Part shown: positions 38,420-48,801 of the stretch, piece by piece | How the letters are laid out: each line of letters begins with the position of its first letter | Numbering within the stretch: the stretch's first letter is position 1 | Source of the DNA: Balanoglossus misakiensis | Lineage: Eukaryota > Hemichordata | Reading direction: 5' to 3' | NCBI GenBank assembly: GCA_040954595.2 | Contig: CM082596.2 | Span: 4,836,001 to 4,900,000 of the forward strand | Length of the DNA stretch: 64,000 nt | Notes under the pieces: generated by a model | What the model was told of the DNA's origin: nothing | Database searches by the model: none | What the model saw: only the letters and a program-made list of their open reading frames with translations | Program-made: the position numbers and the translations under genes

Positions 38420-41400
38420 CATCATCATCATCATCATCATCGTCACCACCAACACCACCACCACCACCATCATCATCATCACTATCATCATCATCATCAT
38501 CACCACCACCACCACCACCACTACCACCATCATCATCATCATCATCACCACCACCACCACTACCATCATCATCATCATCATCATCATCGTCACCACCACC
38601 ACCATCATCTATTTTATACACAATATTCTACCCTATGCAATCCAAACATCACCACTTTGTCAATCATAAACACCAGTAATTGTTATCTTCATCATCATCA
38701 TCATCGACAACATCACAGCGTCATCAAATGGTGACCTCTCACCTTATCAGTTCCCACAGACATCAATCGGTCAGCGTCGCCCGTAGACCGCCCGCTTCCA
38801 ATGTTGCCATGGGAATGCTCCAATGTGGCGACTTGACCACAATGGGCTTGCACCGGGAACTTCATGGTCACAGTGTCGGCTTCAATCAGACTAATCTGAC
38901 CGTTGCAGTGACCGGCAAATATCAGCGACTCTCCATCACCCGTCTCCGGATATCCCAATGCTAAGTCCTGTAAAGAAAACATACATATACAAAGATTGCT
39001 AAGAAGGAATCATTTTCTTTCTGTGACACTGTGAGATTTTTCTATGAAACAATAGCCAGATAGATGAAAATATATTCCTAATAGCTAGGCCACTTTTTGT
39101 TATATGAACAATGACTGCCACTGACCAGTTTCAGCAGAGTGAGGCAAAGTATGGCTTCATCAGGGAGTCGTGGCACCCACAACTGAAAGGCTGTGCATGG
39201 ATTAGTGGAGGAGTTGAACACTAGGACTTCTCCGGTGGCCAGGGCCGTGTAGATCTGGCTGTTCCTGGCATCATACACTATGTCAGTCAAGACCTGCAAG
39301 GAAATCACAAATTGATCAGAAAGTGGACATGGAAAAAAATATTAACACAGGATTCGTAGGGGATTTTAAAGATTTAAATATGACAAAATGTAACCAACAC
39401 TGCACATACCAGTACACTAAAGGTAAAAGTTGACAAAACCTTTCAGATTGAGAACTGGATTATTTTGTTTTACCTGATAGGTTGCCATGGGGTATATGAT
39501 GGTAAGTATGGAACCTGAAACTGACGATAGCAACCGCACACCTCCATCCTGTAATTACAGATTAACAGAGAGCAGATCATACACAGTGCAACCAGCAAAC
39601 AATACACTCTGGAATTTTCCACCCAAAATTTCACTGACACTCACAAACTTACCCAGAGAACGGTCAACAACAGAGTATAAATTGCACTCAGATATGAAAA
39701 TATCCCTGGCAATACAGCATGTTTGTATTGGAACTAAGGCCAAACGTAAAACAATTCTCCCGATGCGTCTTAAGCAAGTACGGAAAACATATACTTTGTT
39801 GCCATGTGACCCCATCAATTATTCATGCTATTATATAGCATATTTCTTGCAAGTGTTGTGTTGACCTTGTGACCAATACATTTATGTAAGGTACATTATT
39901 GCAAATAATCTGTTTTACAATATATCTACATGTATCTAACTATCGTATCTGTCAACACACCTCTGCAATGCACAGGATTCGAGACGGCTTTCCCGGAGAA
40001 GTGACACGGGTCAGTTTGTAAATGCATGACTGGATGGGTGTGAAGATGTGGTGAAACTGAAATAAATTGACAGGAAACAGAGAAATTAACTTTTGAGCTG
40101 GAACATGTGACAATGAGAGGTGAAGAAGTCATTTACCATAAAATCTCGATGAGAAAATAAATGTAGGGAAGTTTTACTTTATATTATCTGAAATTAAAAG
40201 GGGGCGGTCTCTTTGAAGAGAAGTATTATACTGACCTGATTAAAATTGAAGATTTTTACGTCTCGAAGGGTTTGAAAGTAAAGTTGGTTACTGTTGGCCA
40301 GCTTCATGGCATGGATCCTTTCTCCCACATCAAGACGTAATGTCTGTGAGCAGAGAATAAAAATAACGAAAAAAAGTTTTAAAAATTTATTCAAATACAT
40401 TTCATGATTGAATGTGCTCACTGTGTCTTCATAGAAATTCGAACCTGAACAATAAATACTGTGGTAACTTTATACTAAAGGGCCGGTGATTTTTTTTTAA
40501 CTTTAAAGTAAGCACCTGGCCACTGCGGGCGCTATACAGGCAATCTCGGTGAGCGGCCATTTCATTTTTTCACTAGGAGTACAAGAAATTGCTTACCTGT
40601 TCGAAAGTATCCAATCTCCAAATCCTGATTGTGCCGTCTTTGGAACTGGAGAGCAACAGTGGGTCACTTGGGTGCATAATTAGTCCTGGTGGTGAAAAAA
40701 TATGTGATAAAAAGTAATAGAAAATGCAGAATGTGAACATTTCATTTTAAAACCCCTTCAAAACCATGATCTGGTTCTTATCCATTGAATTTTTACAGTA
40801 TAAAAGTTTGATCTCTCAAAAGCAAACAGGGATGAAAGGGTTAAAAATACAGTCTGTGATGGATCGAAATATGTCTAAAACAGGATCTAAGCAGTTGATT
40901 TAAGTAGATTTGCGAACATGCACTCTATGTTATCCCTTTGTAAAAAAAAATTGAAAGATATTTTCCAGTGTTGTTACATGTATGTATGCGATTAACTGTT
41001 TTTTTAGCACCGTTTTGGTTTTACCTGTAATAGTATCATGATGTCCTATGAATTCGTGTACAATGCTGAACACTATAGCATTCCAGACCTTGATGGAGCC
41101 ATCCTTGGCAGCGGTGATGAAATATTCCAATGGACGGTAAAACACACAACTGAAAAAGGTAATGTATAGTAACATAGAAATGTGACAAATGGTTTTTAGT
41201 ATTCAGGTTATTGTGAATATACACTCATTCAACTCTCTCTCTATGACAGAGACTCACCTGGATAACGATGTAACATGCCAGTTTCTGATGAAATGCGTCT
41301 GTTTGTTGGTTTGGTAGTTGATGATGTAGACACCATCGTCGCACTGCACAAGCAATTGGTGGTTCTTCTTGTCCAGTTTCAGATTGGTCACCCACTGGTC

Positions 41401-42861
41401 TTGACTCAAGTTGCATTCAAAGGGCCTTCCTGGTTGGAGGGCACCTCTCAACTACAGCGAAAAATAAATGGATTCAACCAAACCTTGAGTTTGTTTGAAA
41501 AAAATATAATCTCTAACTACTAGCTTTCCCTAAGCATACAGCTATGCATAAATTCTCATAAAGTACATGTACACACGCAAATGTGTTGGAATAGTTTAGT
41601 GTTGATAATTCTCACCTCAACATGCGTCATTCTCCAACTCACGATCGCTCCAAAACCACCAGCAATCAGCTCATCTGTTACATCATTGTACACCATGCTG
41701 GCAATCAAATCGAAGAGAAAAAAAAAAACATGTTTAAGGTGTTTTGACAATTTTACACCCATTTTTTTTCAAGAAAGGCAATCTAATGGCACTTCTTAGA
41801 CGAGGTAGGCTTAAATGTGATGTACAAAATGTAAAAGGACTTACCACAGCATTGTAGTTGGACACTGAGTAGCCATAAGTTCTGCCATCCGATGCTTGGC
41901 ATCACTGAACACTCTCAGACACATGTCGCTACAAAAACCTACAAAGACCTAACAATATAAAACATGAGAAATTTTGTGAATGCTAGTTCAAATCTAATTC
42001 ATTGCAGCACAGTTAGTTATTCTCCCATTTGTTATTTCTTTGACAGTCCCAAAACTTTTAGAAGTGGCACTCTTTTTACCCTACACTAAACTGACGAAAT
42101 TAACAAGTTGATGAAAGTTTTTTGGGGAGTCATCGAATGATGTTACTGGCATAAGTTGTACTCACTCTGTGCTGGGGAACAAATATCATACTTGTTATTG
42201 TTGGCTGGATGTTGAATCTGTGAATGTACAAAACAAAAGACATCACGAAATTTGTATAGGGCATGAATATTACATATAGTGTGGTATAAAAACTGTTTTC
42301 AGCAATTTTGCTTTAAAAGGCACTAGATGACTATCTTTCACATCCTCTGGAATGTTCTAAAGAGTGAGACTTAAGAACAATATTGACGTACATCACCAAA
42401 TAATCAATATTTGGACCTGTGAGATCAAAGAATGTCCTACCTTCTGTAACGCACTTGGACATCATTATAACTATTGATCGTCCACAGCTGTATCTGGTTG
42501 GAGACGCCCGCATCGTAGTGAGTGACGTAGATATCACCAGCCGTAGAGTGATAAAACGTCATGCACTTCAGAGTATGTGGGTGATGCAGACTGTAGGCGA
42601 GCTGTCAAAGGGACATGATCGATACAAGAAAAGTTATCAAGACTTGGATAACTATGTTTTGTTTAAAAGCTTCACAGTATTTAAACACAATTACTGATTA
42701 TTAGAAAGTTAAAAATCATATTCTTCAACAACACTACCCCTTACCTGTGGTCCATATGGTATAAGCACCGAATCAGCTGAGTCTGAAGATTTCAAAAGGT
42801 TTATTATTCCGTCTTGCACTTGTCTCCACGGTAACAGTTTGGGTCTGCTTTTTGGAGGCAT
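27071..42861 (-). CDS. Large WD40 and HEAT-like repeat protein (WDR97/WDR87-like)
   Basis: Thirty-eight coding exons, first to last: 42745-42861, 42441-42601, 42166-42217, 41845-41948, 41616-41697, 41258-41451, 41025-41149, 40597-40685, 40236-40343, 39961-40056, 39474-39548, 39126-39293, 38743-38967, 38277-38339, 37630-37700, 37037-37160, 36865-36933, 36324-36439, 36033-36149, 35679-35902, 35267-35461, 35051-35155, 34764-34852, 34535-34591, 34233-34410, 34038-34081, 33655-33705, 33291-33384, 32871-32940, 32254-32425, 31835-31954, 31432-31635, 30363-31073, 28891-29053, 28206-28476, 27811-28014, 27389-27551, 27071-27223. All phases agree; product about 1,807 residues. WD40 blades fill residues 1-700 (AAKDGSIKVW, SSKDGTIRIW, TSTDGSVKIW). 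Acidic Glu-rich stretches occupy about 740-1035 and a helical HEAT-like region about 1040-1250 (RVNAVRTLGDLGQD); the tail is basic. It resembles the WDR97/WDR87 group, thought to be ciliary; orthology is not certain. The intron after 27811 starts with GC. Confidence 0.85.
28788..28850 (-). mobile_element. TTAA miniature element, family 1
   Basis: TTAACATTGTTTTCTATGG, TTGGACCTC and GGGTGAAAGGGTTAA, with TTAA at both edges, in a WD40-gene intron. Confidence 0.6.
35543..35627 (+). mobile_element. TTAA miniature element, family 1, near full length
   Basis: Starts TTACACCCCAGTTCCCTA and runs through GTCCAACTTTAGCGTAGAAA and TGGACCAAACCATGGTGG to GAAAGGGTAA; the final TTAA has lost one T. It lies in WD40-gene intron 20 and is the best copy for a consensus. 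Confidence 0.65.
38357..38610. repeat. Triplet microsatellite with internal strand inversion (GAT)n/(ATC)n
   Basis: GATGATGAT repeats run to about 38418 and then flip to ATCATCATC, with later CAC/ACC variants. The two halves are reverse complements and could fold into a hairpin. It lies in WD40-gene intron 13 and produces long false frames of poly-Asp, Met, Ile or His. Confidence 0.95.
40747..40844 (-). mobile_element. TTAA miniature element, family 1, 98 bp with both ends
   Basis: TTAAAACCCCTTCAAAACCA at the left and AGGGATGAAAGGGTTAA at the right give TTAA-bounded inverted termini (AACCCCTTCA against TGAAAGGGTT). It lies in WD40-gene intron 7. Confidence 0.6.
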
Positions 42862-43130
42862 GATAATTGACACCTTGGTTTTTGATATTCAGTCACATCC
42901 TACAGTTGATTACAGTCATCTACTAAAAAGAAAAGGATTTTGTCAAATGAATGAAGAAACATGGGGTATGTATTTTGGGTGAACGGCCGGCCACATGGCC
43001 ACACCCCCACACAATAACAATCGTTGGAGACACGCCCCCACGTGTTGAGAATAGTGAAATAGACAGAACTGCCCTGTGGCAAAATTAGACCGAAAAAGTA
43101 ACCAATTTTAGGCTTTTAACATTTGAAGTT

Positions 43131-43252
43131 GGGCGGTGCTAGTCCTACGTACAGGTCTGTGTGCTCCCGGCGTTACAAGGCCTCCCCTGTGGTGGAGGCC
43201 GTGTAACGCTGGGAACACACAGACCTGTACGCAGAGCTAGCTAGGGCGGTGC
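43131..43252. repeat. Long GC-rich hairpin, 41-bp arms, flanked by a 9-bp direct repeat
   Basis: Arms at 43145-43185 and 43194-43234 pair at about 37 of 41 positions around an 8-base loop. Less perfect pairing extends outward to GCTAG/CTAGC (43138-43142 and 43237-43241). GGGCGGTGC occurs at 43131-43139 and again at 43244-43252. It could be a fold-back element with a target duplication or a microRNA-like hairpin; no coding frame. Confidence 0.85.
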
Positions 43253-43399
43253 AGCCGACGCTCGCCAGACTAGTGGTCTATCGAAAAACAGCGGCACATA
43301 CTGGCAAACACAAGAAGTACCCCCCGAGGCAATTCTCCACATGTAGCTAGTGCGTTAGCCTCTATTCCCCCATCCTCGTACATGTGGGTATTTGACATG

Positions 43400-43416
43400 C
43401 CCCCCCCCCCCCCCCC
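43400..43416. repeat. Homopolymer C17
   Basis: Run of 17 C upstream of the WD40 gene. Confidence 0.9.
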
Positions 43417-43500
43417 TTTGGAGGCATACCCTTGCTTCAGGAAAACATTGATGTTTCACCGCCTCAGTACAGGAAAACTGGGCCTTTTTAGGAACTTACC

Positions 43501-44141
43501 AGCATGACTGTGTGAAGACTTCTTCTTCCTTACACATAATGTCCAATAATTTCACCGAAGACGCGATAATTTGGCCACAATGCCCTCTTTTCTGAAGATC
43601 TTCCATGTTCGGATTCTGCGGTACGAAAACTTGTGTCCTCATGAGGACATTAGTGACGTCACAGAATGTTCTACGGGCCGTTCTTACTTATTGACAGGGG
43701 TGTGTGGGCCATGAAGAGAGGGGCGTTTCGATATTGCTAGAAACGATCCAATCCGAATGAAAATTCCAATACTACTGAAGTTTCATGCTACGCCAAATTA
43801 ATTGCACAATATTTACCACGAACTTACCGTGACGCCGAGCTTATGAGGGCGTTGTGGATCTATTTGGTGTCCTTACACGTATTTGGCATTTAGCGCCACC
43901 AACGACTGACTGAAACGATTATATTGTTCACACCTGTATAACAGCAAACATGTCTATATATTGTACAAAACTGTTGAGATCTCAAGCTGATAACACGAAA
44001 ACCAACTTAATATTAAAGAAACGGATCTTTATAAAGTCTCATTTATTTCTTTATTGAAATATATTCGCGTTGATTAAGATTAAACGAAAATGCCGCATGT
44101 TATGTACAGTACACATCTCATGGTCATCATTCATCACAAGT
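43501..44141. other. Intergenic, WD40 gene 5' side and arylsulfatase 3' side
   Basis: Nothing beyond the probable WD40-gene first exon and promoter is recognised. TTTATT on the plus strand near 44040-44055 could supply minus-strand poly(A) signals for the arylsulfatase. Confidence 0.45.
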
Positions 44142-46737
44142 TTAACGCCAAGGTCCCCAGGCTCGATTTGGTTTGAGCTGCGGATTGGCCAACTTATCGC
44201 CCGGTGGATAATTGCAGGGTACCGCATCCTGGTTGTATTCACCCAGTCTTTTCAACAAACTCAACACTATTTCCGGGTTCTCGTCGGCCACGTCGTACAG
44301 CTCATTCGGATCGTCCAGAACATTGAACAGCCAGATCATCTTTTCTTTGCTCTCCTGAAGTCGCATGTTTTCCAGTTCCAACTCTGGGGGTGCCGTCCAA
44401 TAAGGTTGTCCTTAAAATATACAAAAATCTATTTTGTTTCCTTTGGAGGACTTCTGATGAAACTTCTCCCCCATTTCATGTTTTACATAAGATTCATAAT
44501 AATATTCAAAAATGAAATATGAACTTTGTGCAAGCGCATTCAACTTACTTGGCACACCCGTAACCAGCTTCCAGTCTCCTCTCCGAATTCCAGCGCGTAC
44601 ACAGATATCGAAGTATGGGTTATCCCGATAAATGCTCGGGGCATTTGGGTTGGGACAGGTTTCCATGGGATCGATATTGATCAAGAACTCCTTCCGCGGG
44701 GACGCAGAACCTTTACTGGAATGGAAAGAAACAGTCGTTGGTCGAAGAGGATGCGGTTGTAATATTGATAACCTGAAAAAAATCTCTGAGAATCTGAAAA
44801 CTTACCTGATCATATCCCATTGGTTGAAACCGTCCAGAGGCTTGGTTCCGTCCAAGCTCCCGCCAGCCAGGTGCACGAACGTAGGGAACCAATCAGTGAC
44901 GTGCATGAGCTCGTGACTCTCTGTCCCCCTCACTTCGGCGTCCAATAGCGGACTGGTGACAAACCCGACTCCTCGAATGCCGCCCTCGAACATCGATCTC
45001 TTCCCTCCGCGCAGAGGCCAATTGATGCTGCCGTAACTGGTAGCGCCACCGTTGTCTGGAGTTTGTAAACAGGAAAATACCGGGCACACACGGTTACAGA
45101 ATATTTCATTCGTGGTTATTTAAATTGAATGAGCCAGTTAAATTATAAACTCACAGACAGTAGGCCTAAATAGGCTGAACGCTACGCAAATCTAATATCT
45201 CAATATCTTTGACTTGTGCTTTCTTCTCACAGCCATCACGAATACCCATTACCTGTAGAGAATATGAAAACGGTATCTTCCCACATCCCAGTCTCAATCA
45301 GCGTTTGCGTGATGTTGTACACGGCTTCATCGAGACACGTTACCATGGCAGCTTTTTTCCGTCGAGTTTCATCTTCGATCAAGTCGACATAGAGGTCTTC
45401 GTATTCCCTTGGTACATCAAGGGGGTTGTGGACGGCCGCGAACGGAAGATACAGAAACAGCGGCTGTGGAGGAAAAATTCAGTGGCGGTTTAAAGTGTAA
45501 ATCGCCGCGGAAGGCAAACATCAAAGGTCGGTCACCTGATCTGCCCATTATAAAATCAATCATTACCTGGTGGGGATCGTGACCTCGAATAACCTTTTGA
45601 GCTTCCTCCGCGAACAGTATGGTAGAGTACTGGTCCCGGTGTTGCTTAGCGACGCTCTCCTCGTTTCGTAGAAGATCCCACCCGAACAACAGCGTCTGGT
45701 TGCCATCGGCGTCTTCGTGGTAATAGCCAAAATCGTACGTGTAGTGGTAAATGAGACAGTTCAGGAAACCTAGACAAGGAGGAAAAAATAACGTTTACAT
45801 GGAACATTTCTTGAAGCCACTGAATGTTGCAAATTTGAAACTGGTTTCCACAGCGACAATATATCATGCAAAACATACCAGGCGCAAAAAAAGCCAATAA
45901 CGGTGCCATGCTTACCGAAGAAAGTGTCAAAACCACGATAAGTTGGAAGGCACTCCTTCTGGTAGAACCCGAGGTGCCACTTCCCGACCATGTGCGTCGC
46001 GTAGCCGGATTCTTTCAGTTTCTGGGCGATGGTGACTTCGTCGGTCGGCAGACACACTGGCTGGTCCGGTTGGATCACCAAATGCTGCAGACCATAGCGA
46101 ATCTGTAGGACACAAAACAATGGAATCAATCAAATCCTAGATGAGCATGCATGACGTCATAGTGATAACAGGCTGTTTATAGTATTACGTGCCTCAGGCG
46201 GGGCAGATTTTCATTAAAAATGATAGACGAATCTTTCAATCCGCTGTCGTACACTGTATTAAAGTCTGTGGGAGTCAAATGTGTAAATAAGGGACTGATA
46301 CGTAATGTGGATGAATATTTGCTTTGCTTTGCAGCAAATGGTAGCTGATTAATAGCAATCGGTGCTACCGTTGGAATTCGGTATAGTTAATAAAGGCCAG
46401 GTATTATGCCTGTCGCCGCAGTTCAACGCAAAAAAAGACTGGAAGTTAAAGAAAACGTTTACAGCAACGACCGGCCACGTACCTGGTACCTCCCACTCAA
46501 GAGCTGAGCTCTCGTCGGCGAACACAGCGGCTGCACGTAGTAGTTCTCCAGCTTCACCCCTATACTGGCCAGTCGGTCGAGGAACGGCGAGCGCACCATG
46601 GAGCCATGGTAACCGATGTCATGCCAACCGAAGTCGTCGGCCAGGACGAAGACGATGTGCGGCTGGCGAGACCGGGCGTCGACCAGACGAGCCAGGATGA
46701 TGAGCAAAAACGTCTGGATGATGTACGAGGACGCCAT
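44142..46737 (-). CDS. Arylsulfatase B-like sulfatase (ARSB/ARSI/ARSJ group)
   Basis: Seven exons: 46483-46737, 45916-46102, 45567-45769, 45253-45463, 44806-45055, 44549-44715, 44142-44410; 513 residues, close to human ARSB (533). A signal peptide covers about residues 1-21. ADDFGW (33-38) supplies metal-binding aspartates. [12 protein letters not shown] (72-83) is sulfatase signature 1, Cys72 being the residue converted to formylglycine. [20 protein letters not shown] is signature 2 and matches ARSB closely; FIFSTDNGG and PLRGGK follow. It should hydrolyse sulfate esters of glycosaminoglycans in lysosomes or outside the cell. The ATG at 46737 is chosen over an in-frame GTG nine bases upstream. 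All introns are GT-AG. Substrate inferred from family only. Confidence 0.93.
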
Positions 46738-47784
46738 GTTTGTCACAGTCCTGCCAAAAGCTCCAAATACGCAGTATAGATGCGTGTTTTATCCCGCGAG
46801 GTAACAGCTGCGATTCACGTATTAAGCCGAATTAAGTATGGGTTTACAAAGACTACAACGCATATCTCGCGCATGCAACGAAAACGCATTAAACAGCCCC
46901 ACGTCCCCCAGATAACAATGATTATATTGGGAATTTGACGAGAATAATCGTATTTTGTATTTAAAAATCTCAGTTATTAATTTATCTGATATCAGCGGTG
47001 AATACTTAACGTGCAGTTTTCCAAAACATCTTTTTTTAATAACATGCAGTGAGCTAAGAGTAAACGGACTGCGTGTGACAGACTGGTCAAATATGAAACC
47101 ACTTCAACTTGTTACAACATGGAAATATGCCCTTTCCCAAATGCTTAAAATACATTTATTGATGTCAGGTTTAAACATTTCTATTTTTGTAAATAATATA
47201 GAAAAAAATAACCGCATGACCATTCTTTAATGTACGTTTCATCACAAACGTATTCTGTGATGAACATTACATTTTATTGATAATTGTGTCGAGGAAACGA
47301 TATTAGCCATTGTTATGCGTTTGCTTTCATTGTCACAGAGGTGAAATACAACTACAGCTTTAGTATTGTTTTACAGCAACAATGGAAGCGCAAGCTGGGA
47401 GAGCCTGTGTTGGCGGAATACATGAAGCGAAAAAAACTGCATAATTGCATCCGAAAGGAAACCTATTACATTGCACATTTATAATGATTTATCGATCGGC
47501 AATTGCTCTTGCTCATGAACGCACACTGTTCATAAACTGCTTTGTATTGACACTTTCGAATTCAGATTGTCATTTTTCTTATTTCCCCTTATGTCGGAAT
47601 AAAAAAAATTGGACCTTTCATTTATTATAGGTCCTACTACGGTAGAATGCAAAATTGAATATTTATTTTCTTTACTCGCTAGGAAGCACATATTAACTTA
47701 GACTGGAGTGATTGGTCTTTCCTGGCCGACCATTCTTTGACTGGTCCTGAGTGTGGCGAATCTTCCAATATGAAGATTTACTCG
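46738..47784. other. Intergenic, arylsulfatase 5' side
   Basis: AT-rich; holds the arylsulfatase promoter and the 3' UTR of the LRR-SGNH gene. TTTATT motifs near 47270-47280 and 47619-47630 could act as minus-strand poly(A) signals. No gene is seen. Confidence 0.5.
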
Positions 47785-48801
47785 TCAGGTAAGGAACGGG
47801 TTGGTTCCAGGGTGATTTTTCAGTATCGGGATCACTTTGTGAATGCTGAGGGCGGCCTTGATGGAGCCACGGCTGTTCAGGTGCAATCCATCGTCCTTGA
47901 AGAGCGAGCCGTCGACCTGGCCGTTGCGTTTGTTGAAGATGCCCTCGTGGTCGATGAAGAGACAGTCGTCCTCCTTCGCCACCGCCCGGAGGTAGTCGTT
48001 CATGAGCCGGGCGTCGTTATGGTAACAGTCGTTGCGCGGCAGGATGCCGGAGATGACGATGTGCACGCTCCGGTGGATCAGGTAGACGTCCTTTATGAGG
48101 TCCCGCAGTTCGACGACGGCGTAGCGAATGGCGTCGAATTTCCCGACGGCGACGTCGTGCGTGCCGATGTGGATGATCAGCGTCCGCACTCCTTCGAGGT
48201 CGGCCTGCCGGTTCAGAAAGTGGTGGACCTTCTTCATCCTGGCATCGTTCAGGGCGGTGATCTTCACGTTCCCGAGCAGAGTCCCTCTGTTGATGTCTTT
48301 GATCGTCGAGTCCCCGACGATGTAAGTCAGTGCGCCATCGGCCCCGGTCTTGTGCATCTGGTACTCCCGTATTGCATCGATTCCCGACCCGCAGACATCT
48401 ATCGGGGGGTCCTCTAGCGGGTTGCCGTACAAGTAAACCGTCTCCAAGTTCGCCATTTTCTGTCCAAACTGCGGAGGCAGCGTCCTCATCTCGTTGTAAC
48501 TGGCGTCGAGCGATTCCAGAAGTTTCAAGTCGTAGATTGACAGGGGCATACACGTCAACTTATTGTAACTGATGTCCAACACCACCAGATTGGACAGTTT
48601 CCACACAACGTTCGGAATTTCGAGGAACTTGTTGCAACCCAGATTAAAAGTTTTCAGATATTCGAGCTTCCTCAACTTCTTGGGAAGGTTTCTCAAGTTG
48701 TTGAACTTGCAGTCGAGTTTCCTGAGCGAGGTCCTCTCGCACACTTCCAAGGGAAACGTCTCCAGCGATCGACCGCGCAAGCTCAGTTCGAATTCCGTCA
48801 T
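47785..48801 (-). CDS. LRR-SGNH hydrolase-like chimeric protein
   Basis: One coding exon, 338 residues, ATG at 48801. About residues 25-150 are four to five leucine-rich repeats of the short LxxLxLxxNxLxxLP type (LVVLDISYNKLTCMP, LESLDASYNEMRTLP), ending with an AIREYQ cap seen in cytosolic LRR proteins. Residues 158-325 resemble an SGNH/GDSL hydrolase: block I YIVGDSTI (Ser165), block III HIGTHD (213-216, His in place of the usual Asn), SGILPRND, and block V DGLHLNSRG (Asp304, His307). No signal peptide or membrane segment is seen, so it is likely cytosolic. An acceptor (ATTACAG|GG at 48874/48873) suggests a 5' UTR intron. The SGNH part resembles the esterase-like domain of CR1-type LINE ORF1. 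Catalytic activity is uncertain. Confidence 0.85.
   Translation of the reverse strand: MTEFELSLRGRSLETFPLEVCERTSLRKLDCKFNNLRNLPKKLRKLEYLKTFNLGCNKFLEIPNVVWKLSNLVVLDISYNKLTCMPLSIYDLKLLESLDASYNEMRTLPPQFGQKMANLETVYLYGNPLEDPPIDVCGSGIDAIREYQMHKTGADGALTYIVGDSTIKDINRGTLLGNVKITALNDARMKKVHHFLNRQADLEGVRTLIIHIGTHDVAVGKFDAIRYAVVELRDLIKDVYLIHRSVHIVISGILPRNDCYHNDARLMNDYLRAVAKEDDCLFIDHEGIFNKRNGQVDGSLFKDDGLHLNSRGSIKAALSIHKVIPILKNHPGTNPFLT

Larger units (their letters stand above)
42922..43500 (-). promoter_or_regulatory. Possible 5' UTR intron of the WD40 gene
   Basis: On the minus strand CATGCTG|GTAAGTT gives a strong donor at 43500/43499, and a pyrimidine-rich TTTTCTTTTTAG acceptor precedes 42922, 61 bases before the ATG. 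Splicing here would remove the long hairpin and the C run. Inferred from splice signals alone. Confidence 0.4.

Noticed and set aside
38268-38669. Frames of poly-Asp, poly-Met, poly-Ile and poly-His
   Set aside because: Translations of a triplet microsatellite inside an intron. The array at 59829-59955 gives the same artefact.
47733-48417. 226-codon plus-strand frame opposite the LRR-SGNH gene
   Set aside because: Antisense shadow; the minus frame carries ordered LRR and SGNH motifs.
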